From NCBI RefSeq assembly GCF_904849725.1, contig NC_058521.1:562546176-562610175 (forward strand): a DNA stretch of 64,000 nt. The letters are read 5' to 3'. The notes under the pieces were generated by a model. That model searched no databases. It was given only the letters and a program-made list of their open reading frames with translations, and had not been told where the DNA came from. The position numbers and the translations under genes were made by a program. Source of the DNA: Hordeum vulgare subsp. vulgare. Its lineage: Eukaryota > Streptophyta > Magnoliopsida > Poales > Poaceae. Of the stretch, positions 56,581 through 64,000 are shown in pieces. Numbering within the stretch: position 1 is the stretch's first letter; each line of letters begins with the position of its first letter.

Positions 56581-57749
56581 ATCATTTTCCTTCTTATATA
56601 TAACTAGATAAAATACAATGGTTTTTCTGTAAAAAAATCCTCGTGCACGGGACACCAGCGCCTCGCCCACTGCCAGCCACTCACATATTGGCCAATGTCA
56701 AGATGGCATGCCATGCAGGCTGGACATACATCGAGATACATACAATGGTACCATATTTACACCATAAGTCAGGTTACATGATTATTTTTGTGTATTTTAT
56801 AAGTTTTGATATTAAACTGACCGCCACTAACAAGTTAAGTTAACTTTGAAAGAAACATAGTTTCACGAAGAGGGTGAAAGAAAGAAAATAATCTCATGAT
56901 TTCGGTGCATTTAATGAGGACGATGCCTTGTCTATATACATTTTTGAACATCATGATAAAAAAACTATTAAGCCGCTAGAGTCAACCACCAAATTGAGAA
57001 CTATATTGTCCTCGGTGACTCATGGGCAATTTAGTCAAAGTTCAACTCCATGAATGCATTCCTACATGATAACTAGTACAACCGTTTGTATTGTAGATAT
57101 CTATTACACAAATTGTACTGCTAGTCTGCTACTGCTCCTAGCACAAGAAAAATAACTTCTTAGAGAAAGAAAGCTTATAACCGGACTTTATAAACAAATT
57201 CCTTAACAAACCAAGGTAACAAATTAGAGTGGGTGGTTACTTATAACAAAGGACAAACATATCATATAAGAAAAAGATAAACCAAGGGATACATGCTCCT
57301 GCTATAAGCTCCTTCACTTGTGCTCATAGGTTGTAAATTAGGGTAGTCCAAGTTTTTTTAAGTTCTTCCTCTTGCTCAATTGTCTCCACGGTTGCAAATA
57401 GACAATGAGTTTGTAGAAATCATTAGCAAGTTTCCTAACAAAGATGACCATAGTTAGATCTTTGTGCTGAACATTCTAGAGGGTCGACATAATCGCGGAG
57501 ATCTCCAACCAAATGAGACAACGTTATTGTCCAGAAACACCTTGAATGAGTGTGAAATTTTTTGTGAAGGATGTCGGTGTCCACGCCCAGCCAAGTATAT
57601 CCCGGATACACCCCTAGAAAAATTATACCATCTCCAAGAGAGGAAAATGTGGTCCTCATTCTTGGTATGGTTACACATTGTTGAGATATCCTCCTCACAT
57701 GAGTTGTGAGGAGATGACCATTTGAGGCCTTTTAGGCAGCCCAAAAGAG
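56581..57749. other. Unassigned AT-rich spacer
   Basis: I see no gene or element end that I can support. A 96-codon minus frame at 57744-57454 contains CNHTKNEDHIFLSW, which faintly recalls the Cys/His tail of LINE polyproteins, but this is not convincing. Confidence 0.35.
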
Positions 57750-58465
57750 GTGTATAAGCCCACTACCCATTAGGGTTATGACCTAGGGTCATTTTGGTCT
57801 TTTCACGTGAGTGGATGGCGATGCTTTACCCTCCCTCGAGCAGCCACCACCAAGTGTGACGAAAACCAGTTCAGCCTCCATTGGAGAAGAAGAGAGAAAA
57901 CCAAGTGAGAAAGGGAAGAAGAGAAAGATGGGAGGAAGAAGCAAAGGGAGCTCCTCCCCAAGGTTATGATGACCGAGATCCACTACCTTGTCTCCTTCAA
58001 GCTACGGTTCCATCATCTTTGGTGAGATTGTTCCAATCCCTAACTCTTGAGCCCCAAATCCTGTTGTGTTCATCCAAGATTCAGAAATCTTGATGTATGA
58101 GATCCTCTAGTGATGTCTAGAGAAGAAACTTGTTGTATCCCACATTGGATAACAGTGGAAGAGAATTTGGGTGGCTTCGGCCATGGTTTTTCCCCTCAAG
58201 TTGAGGTGTTTTTGACGTAAAAATCTGGTGTCTCTTTTGTTGATGATTGTTGTTGTCTAGAAAGTTCCTCCTGTCACAAGACACTTGTGTGAGGAGCGTC
58301 TTGTGTGTTGAGTAACATTTTCTCCTTCATATATGTTGCTGCATATGGTTCCTTCCGTGCTAAGCAACGATCCTTGAGTTAGTACATGATGTGGTGCTAA
58401 GATTACTTTGTTTCTGCTGCACTTTTCAGTTAACCACAAGTGCATTTGTGTGCTAATTCCCAACA
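57750..58465 (+). mobile_element. Possible Copia LTR fragment
   Basis: The order TGTATAAGCCCACTACCC, then GTTTTTCCCCTCAAGTTGAG, then CCTGTCACAAGACACTTG, ending GCTAATTCCCAACA, resembles the 3' half of plant Copia LTRs. I found no matching target duplication and no PBS after it. Confidence 0.35.
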
Positions 58466-58729
58466 CACATGACGTACAACTTGTCCCTAAGGCCATAACA
58501 TTTTGGGCTTGGTCGCCACTTGGTAGCAAAGCTTATTGTGGATTAGTTGTCATAGGTAGATTATCATGTTATGGGCACTTGCAGACTCCATAAATCCATG
58601 AATTCAAGCACACTTGCCCCTTGGGAAGGGTAGGATAGACGAAACGGGTGGAGAATTGCCTAGATCTCCCCCTTTGGAAGGGAACAAAGCCGAGCCTGGG
58701 AACAATAGAATAGAGGCATTCCCTAACCT

Positions 58730-59460
58730 AATTGGAAAACATAGGGTTAAAGTGTTGTCTAATTAATTGGTGATGTTATCCTTGGAGAAATCCTTGGGAA
58801 TGGTGATTATTTGAATTTTCCTAGAAGTAATTAGAGTTGTTTTATTTGATATGAAGCACAATAAGGCCCATGTGCCTCACGGTCTACCAATAGAGTTTTA
58901 TCAGAAATTTTGGCATATTATAGGTCACGATTTACATGTTTTATTTAGTGAATTTTATTATGGTGTGATTGCTTTACTTACTTAAGTGTGCTGGGTTGAA
59001 GCCTACAACATTATAGGCCCATACACTTGCTTAGTGTTATGTTTAATTTTTTTTTACTAAAGTTATTAATAACAGAGCTATTGGAGTAGTTGAAAGCAAA
59101 TTTCCCATGTACAAACTGCATTTATAAAAGGTAGGTATACACTAGATGGTGTTGTTGTTTTCCATGAAGTTTGCACGAAATTCATAGGAATAACGAAAGT
59201 TATGCTTTCAGTGAAATAGATGTTGAGAAAGCATATGACAAAAATAATTGTTTTTTATTTGTTATGGAGAATAAATGAACCTATCCTAATTTATTGTTGG
59301 GTTATGCAAACTACTCAGAGAGGTGATGTAGTTGTACTCGTAAATGACCAAGTCGATCCTTTTCTGAAAGAAAAAAATGGTTTCAGGTAGGGGTCCATGT
59401 CCCCATTCCTATTTAACATTGCGGTAGATACTATACACTTGTTAATATAAAAAACACATG
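58730..59460 (+). pseudogene. Decayed L1-type LINE reverse transcriptase
   Basis: Fragments appear in order across shifting frames: MKHNKAHVPHGLPIEFYQKF (family NKAPGPDG-type finger), then FTKVINNRAIGVVE, then DGVVVFHEV, then DVEKAYDK (palm motif A), then WVMQTTQRGDVVVLVNDQ, then SPFLFNIAVDT. The family RQGDPLSP stretch is hit by a TAG. The YADD-type catalytic box is not seen. Multiple stops and indels show an old copy. The enzyme would have carried out target-primed reverse transcription. Confidence 0.75.
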
Positions 59461-59619
59461 AGCAATGTTTAATTCAAAATTAAGCACAACACTTAATACC
59501 AAATGGTATCAACATCCCAAGGCAAGATAGTCTCTCTGGAATGCTCATGCGGTAATAGGGTAGTAGAGGTTGATGCTTAGGATCTTGTGTCCTAGGAAAG
59601 TATGTGGCGCAGTGGTACA
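59461..59619. other. Short spacer
   Basis: This AT-rich sequence between the LINE remnant and the Mutator-like end has no feature that I can support. Confidence 0.3.
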
Positions 59620-59691
59620 GGCAAAAATGACAAAAATGACCCCTGGGGGGAAAGAACTCACAGAGTGACCCCTCGGGGAAAATATTTCACC

Positions 59692-59880
59692 CGACTAACC
59701 CTTTTGTGTGGCGCCCGACACCTAGGCGCCACACTACACTGTGTGACGCCTGGCCGTTCGGCGCCACACCCCCCGACCACCTGGCAGAGAGGGCCCACCC
59801 CCCAGGCCGTGTGACGCCTAAGCCTCAGGCGTCACACATTGTAATGTGTGGCGCCAACCGCTTAGGCGCCACACATTGAC
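59692..59880. repeat. Palindromic GTGTGGCGCC cluster
   Basis: GTGTGGCGCC, GGCGCCACAC and variants (GTGTGACGCC, GGCGTCACAC) recur as three inverted pairs: around 59716-59744, 59750-59770 and 59809-59875. Each pair can fold with short loops. Confidence 0.85.
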
Positions 59881-60084
59881 TTAACAGGCACGGGTCAGCC
59901 CCCCTCCCCACCCCCTCCCCATTCCCCTTCCTCATTCGAACAGAAACAGGCACGGCGGAGGCTGGCTCTCATCCAATCCCTAATCCCCTCCCCCATCTCC
60001 TTCAAATCTGGTGATTTCTTCCTTGGATTGATCCCCCAAGGTTGGTTACTAGGTAATCTCTTTCGTTTCCCATCCTTCTATCCA

Positions 60085-60425
60085 AGTGGAATAGGTTTTT
60101 GTTGAGTAGATTGATATGAGTAGATTGATATGACTAGATTGATATGAGTAGTTAGGATATGAGTTCTTAGAATTTGAGTATTTAGGATATGAGTAGATTC
60201 ATATTAGTAGTTAGTATTAATAGTTAGTATATGACTAGATTGATATGAGTAGTTAGGATATGAGTTCTTAGGATTTTAGTAGTTAGGATATGAGTAGATT
60301 CATATGAGTTCTTAGGATTTGAGTAGTTAGGATATGAGTAGATTCATATGAGTTCTTAGGATTTGAGTAGTTAGGATATGAGTAGATTCATATGAGTAGT
60401 TAGGATATTAGTAATATGTAGATGG
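60085..60425 (+). repeat. Degenerate GATATGAGTAG repeats upstream of the PMD gene
   Basis: Phrases such as GAGTAGTTAGGATATGAG and TTCATATGAGTTCTTAGG recur in steps of about 42-50 bp between the GC-rich end and the first PMD exon. Confidence 0.75.
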
Positions 60426-60480
60426 GTGGATTAGTAAATGAGTATTTTTTTTAATATGAGTACTTTTTGTGATTTGTAGG

Positions 60481-63019
60481 ATGGTGTGGCTTTTGAATGA
60501 TGTTTATGACGTTGAACACCGGGCCTATTTGATGTCGGAGAAGAAAATGGTAAGTAGATCATATGATAAAAAATCATGTATTTAATAAGATGGAAATGTA
60601 ATGATATCACTTACTCTTATCTGTTTGCAGGAGCTTATGCCCTTGAAGATCCGGTCTCACGGGGCATCGTCTGTAATGCAGTACGATGAGCGGTACACCC
60701 CATACATCGAGATGACACGACTCCTTTCATTCATTCAGCTTGTGAGTCGGTCAAGGCCCAATCTGAACGCTGCGGCAGTCACTGCACTTATTGATCGTTG
60801 GAGGCCGGAGACAATAGTTTTCACCTCCGGACCGGAGAGATGACAGTTACTCTTTAAGAAGTTTCCATGATCACCACACTTCCGGTCGAGGGGAAGCCTC
60901 TTTGTATGAGCACTGATTCCGAGGGATGGCGGCAACAAATGGAAGCCCTTATTGGTATGTCGCCTCAGGAGCCAGAGGTAGAAGATGGAGGGAAGAAAGA
61001 CATAGTCCCGGCCGGCGCTCCTTTCACTTGGATTGTCGCGAACTTTGCTCATTGTCCTGAGGACGCAGATGACGAGGTGATCCAGAGGTATGCTCGCGTG
61101 TACATGTGGTACGTCATCTCTAGGACTATCTTCGCTGACGGCACTCGCAAGAATGCTTCATGGATGTGGCTGAAGGCGTTGGCTGTTTTCGACAACAAGT
61201 TCAGTTGGGGCTCGGCCGCACTGGCTTACTTGTATCGGCGGGTAATAAATTGTTAATAGTAAGTACTCTCTGTTATCCTTTTCTGCTAAACTGATGCATG
61301 TTTGTTGTTACTTGTAGTTGGACGATGCTTGTCGCAGGTCCACAAAGGACGGTGGAGTTGGTGGTTGTATGCTCCTACTTTCAGTATGGAGCTGGGAACG
61401 CCTACCTGTTGGACGCCCTAAAAGCTCAAAGTGGAATACCTAGGATGACCACGGCAACCCTGTACGGCTTCCTACATGGGCTTACAAGTGGGACTTGGTA
61501 TCGGAGGTGGCAAGCGAAGTGAACCTATTGTACAAGCAATACACCAACGAGATGGATTCGCTTACCCCCGAGCAGGTAAGATGGTTTCAGAGTTGACTTC
61601 CAGCTTTTATGTTGTGAGTAAAATGAATTGTGCCTTTTATGTTGTGTTGTAGGTGGAATGGCAGCCATATGGTGTCGGGCCAAACTTTGGTGATGCACAC
61701 ACGTTCGAGCTCAATCCACTATGCCTGCAGGAAAAACATCTTTGGCTAATGCGTTGTCCCCTTATATGCAATTGGGCGGTTGAGTTTCATCTCCCGCATC
61801 GTGTGATGCATCAATTTGGGTTGTTTCAGCCACACCCGCCGGAGTGGGTGGACACCGACACACAGCTTCACAGGTAACAAAATCATGCACAATAAAGAAA
61901 TAGTGATGAGTTTTGTTTTTAGTGTTGAGTGAGCTACTGATGGGTTTTGTTAAAAGCAAGTTGGATAGGAGGAGGCAGCGAAAGATCAAGGATTGGCATA
62001 AGCATCATAAGAACTATGTCATTATGTTCGAGCAAAGTGTGCACGCAGCTTCGAGTGTGCAACGAACCCAGCACCGCCAGCATTGTCCGCTTGCGTTCAA
62101 CAACTACCTAAGATGGTTTCAGGAGAGCACTCGTGTCGAGATTTGTCCGCCGGCTTACGAGGAGGACATATTGGAAGAACCCACTGAGTACGATGCACTT
62201 CCCATGGTGATTACAACAAGTTAATTCGCGAAGGGTACCAAACTTCCTTCACCCCTGTCCTGAACTTTGTGGTAAGTGTGCTCACCTATGTTAAGTATGA
62301 ATGTTAGTACACCTATTCACTTGCATGTCATTGTCTTGTGATCATAGCGCAAAGAGGTCAAGAAACAAGCTGATGAGTCCGAAGATATTCTAGAGAAGAC
62401 ACCTGAAGGGAAAAGGGGAGAATCTGCACTTCGTCTTTTCATAAAGGTGTTGTGTCATTATTATTATTTTGCCCACGAATGCAACATACGGTACCTTATA
62501 TATGTCATCTATATTTGAATCTAACAGGAACGGGGCAAGAAGTTGCGGCGCCTATCCAACATTTTAGGTTGTCGTGACCCTGAATATGTTTCACCTTCGA
62601 GATCCGGTTCATCCCAAAGAAATACTCTAGACGATTCAGCTTCTTCGGGCGCTCGTATGGACGATGGTGACATTACCTCGGCAGCTAATACCCAAAGTAG
62701 TACTGTAGAGGATGATTTTGACACTCCAGAGGTATGACATAGCCATAAAACATTGTGCACTTTCAACCTTCAACTTTCAACTTTCAACCTTCATATGTAT
62801 TAGGTTGCGGACGGGATGACGTTGAAGGTTTTCCAACGCTCCGCTTACATGTTGAAGCCTAGGAAGGAATTTAGGCGGTACTCACCGGATGATTATGCGA
62901 AAGGAAAGAACCCGGTCGCCGGGGGCTCTCGTTTGTCAAGGATGAGAAGCATGGACGATGAGGATGACAATGACGATGACGATGAGTCGGATGACCCGGA
63001 GCAATTTGTAGTTTCATAG
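60481..63019 (+). pseudogene. Plant mobile domain (PMD) gene, eight exons, broken
   Basis: Exons inferred from GT/AG borders are 60481-60549, 60631-61241, 61318-61575, 61653-61873, 61957-62271, 62348-62446, 62528-62731 and 62804-63019. The product belongs to the aminotransferase-like PMD family, often annotated as 'serine/threonine phosphatase 7 long form homolog'. Key segments are ALIDRWRPET, ITTLPVEGKPLCMSTDSEGW, FAHCPEDADDEVIQRYARVY, LLLSVWSWERLPVGRP, VEWQPYGVGPNFG, WLMRCPLICNWAVEFHLPHR, DRRRQRKIKDWHKHH and RRLSNILGCRDPEY. The C-terminus is acidic (DDEDDNDDDDESDD). The break points are a frameshift near 60810, TAA at 60855-60857, TAG at 61441-61443, and a frameshift near 62200. Family roles include transcriptional silencing and genome stability; here it is probably a transposon passenger. 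Confidence 0.85.
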
Positions 63020-63102
63020 TAAGAAAGCGCGCAAGCGAACAAGGTTCAACAACACATAGGGTTCGAAGATCAAAGCGCACATGAGAATAGAAGCATCCGG
63101 CT

Positions 63103-63531
63103 CTATTGGGTCGAGCAAGGCCCCTTTCCCTTCTTCTTCTTCCTCTCTTCTTCCTCTTCCTCTTCCCTTTTGCGCATTTTTGAAGCCTCTTCCTTAACCC
63201 TCTCTGTGAAGCGTTGATGCTCCCGCTCTCTCTTTGCTGCGCCCTCTACCATCATCTTCTTAAAGTTAGCTTCCCATTCTTTTTTACGTTTCTCTAGCGT
63301 TTTCCTGTCATTCTCCTTTATCCTAGCCTCATATCTCATGCGCTCAAGTTCCATTTTCCACTGCTCATCCATCCTTGCCTTATGCTCATCATCCTTCTTC
63401 TTCCGCGCTTCGGCTGCATCCTCCTCTCTCAACTTCTTTGCAGCCCTCTCCATCAACCGTTGTTCCTCACTGGCTGCATCCTTCTCCTCCCCCCACTCCG
63501 CTTTTGCCTTGTTGGGTTGAGAAGCGGACAT
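63103..63531 (-). CDS. Lys/Glu-rich coiled-coil ORF convergent with the PMD gene
   Basis: The frame starts at ATG 63531 (MSASQPNKAKAEW) and ends at TAG 63103 after GPCSTQ, 142 codons. Residues 17-135 are nearly uninterrupted charged helix (for example EEQRLMERAAKKLREEDAAE). It could be the last exon of the upstream RG-rich gene: TTTTGTAG precedes its start, and a GTATGT donor ends the upstream exon. It ends 84 bp from the PMD stop, tail to tail. I do not recognise a specific function. Confidence 0.5.
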   Translation of the reverse strand: MSASQPNKAKAEWGEEKDAASEEQRLMERAAKKLREEDAAEARKKKDDEHKARMDEQWKMELERMRYEARIKENDRKTLEKRKKEWEANFKKMMVEGAAKREREHQRFTERVKEEASKMRKREEEEEEERKKKKGKGPCSTQ

Positions 63532-63627
63532 ACCTACAAAACAGGCATCAAAGCTCATAGTTAGTAAAATAACAAACAAAGGAGCATAAAAACAACATGA
63601 TAAAGATAAGTCAAATATGTGACATAC

Positions 63628-64000
63628 GGAAATGGTCCTCGTAGGTATCCACGCATACCAATCCTAGTAAGTCCACCACCTATCCCACCACTGCCTCTAG
63701 CACCACCACCACCTATCCCACCCCTGCCTCTAGCACCACCACAACCTATCCCACCCTTGCCTCTAGCACCACCCCTGCCTCTAGCACCACGTCCTCTAGT
63801 AAGCCCAAGTCGGCTAGGAACTTGTTGGGTTGTGCTTGCTTGACCCGTCCCTTGTTGGCTCATGCTTCCTTGATCCGTCCCTTGTTGGCTTGAACTTGGT
63901 TGGCTAGGACTTGGTTGGCTAGAACTTGGTTGGCTAGGACTTGGTTGGCTTGACCTGGAATCATTGTGTTTGGACTTCTTCTTTGGCTTCGTACACCTTC
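63628..64000 (-). CDS. Ser/Gln- and Arg/Gly-rich tail of a transposase-like protein, partial
   Basis: The frame is open at the right window edge (RCTKPKKKSKHNDSRSS). It passes through SQPSPSQPSSSQPSPSQP-type repeats, then SRLGLTRGRGARGRGGARG and imperfect GGIGGGGARGSGGI repeats, and ends GMRGYLRGPF at a GTATGT donor. Grass Mutator-like transposases often end in such RG-rich tails after a CCHC knuckle, and the basic start fits the sequence just after a knuckle. The catalytic part would lie to the right of the window. Confidence 0.5.

Larger units (their letters stand above)
59620..64000 (+). mobile_element. Mutator-like element (left part) carrying a PMD gene
   Basis: The left edge has AAAAATGACCCCTGGGGGG-type sequence and long inverted repeats. 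A PMD gene, a convergent coiled-coil ORF and an RG-rich transposase-type tail follow. PMD genes are known passengers of Mutator-like and other plant transposons. The right end is outside the window, so neither the TIR pairing nor the target duplication can be tested. Confidence 0.45.

Noticed and set aside
57435..57744. Minus frames as a LINE zinc-finger tail
   Set aside because: Only a weak Cys/His resemblance, the wrong strand relative to the LINE remnant at 58730-59460, and no supporting neighbours.

Overview
This window looks like intergenic DNA of a large grass genome, almost certainly Triticeae (wheat, Aegilops, barley or rye relatives). The evidence is the elements it carries: an Angela/BARE/WIS-type Copia LTR, Gypsy LTRs opening with TGATACGTC, CACTA transposons with GGGACTAAAG repeats, a Harbinger end with the TIR GAGCAACTCTAGCAG, and Stowaway MITEs ending in CTCCCTC. 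I found no intact ordinary host gene. Nearly every recognisable coding stretch belongs to a transposon or is a gene piece carried by one, and most are broken.

Block A (1-12574). A Harbinger-like element, right end near 12574, was split by a CACTA element (CACTA-1) whose right TIR ends at 11913 and whose left end is outside the window. CACTA-1 carries a decayed ULP1-type (C48) protease gene, a short broken ORF, a homopyrimidine tract, three tandem arrays and a WRN-like 3'-5' exonuclease gene. An Angela-type solo LTR (8502-10313, target duplication GCAAC) lies inside an exon of the exonuclease.

Block B (13776 to about 40826). An old minus-strand LTR fragment was entered by a Gypsy solo LTR (14334-15699, duplication GAGAG) and by a second CACTA-like element (CACTA-2, about 15752-40631, putative duplication GGG). 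CACTA-2 holds B3-like pseudogenes, a 480-bp tandem triplet, a truncated Gypsy element with an open gag (32677-35403), and a 15.2-kb retrotransposon (16322-31553, duplication CATAT) with 4.6-4.8-kb LTRs and a non-coding interior. The 5' LTR of that retrotransposon contains a 2.6-kb solo LTR (18551-21126, duplication CTAGT); its 3' LTR still shows the empty site.

Block C (about 40827-54865). The 3' end of a plus-strand Gypsy element was entered by a minus-strand LTR, which was entered by a complete 10.5-kb non-autonomous Copia-type element (43566-54034, duplication GCCAC). That element has an intact 720-codon gag and no pol.

Block D (54866-64000). This holds GTTGCA-rich repeats, a possible Copia LTR fragment, a decayed L1-type LINE reverse transcriptase, and the left part of a Mutator-like element carrying a broken eight-exon plant-mobile-domain (PMD) gene facing a coiled-coil ORF and an RG-rich transposase-type tail.

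The most unusual observation is that two LTRs of one family carry unrelated minisatellites at the same place, about 40-55 bp upstream of the TATA box. Both minisatellites are built from short palindromes (GCGGTA-G-TACCGC in one, CGGACGTCCG in the other).
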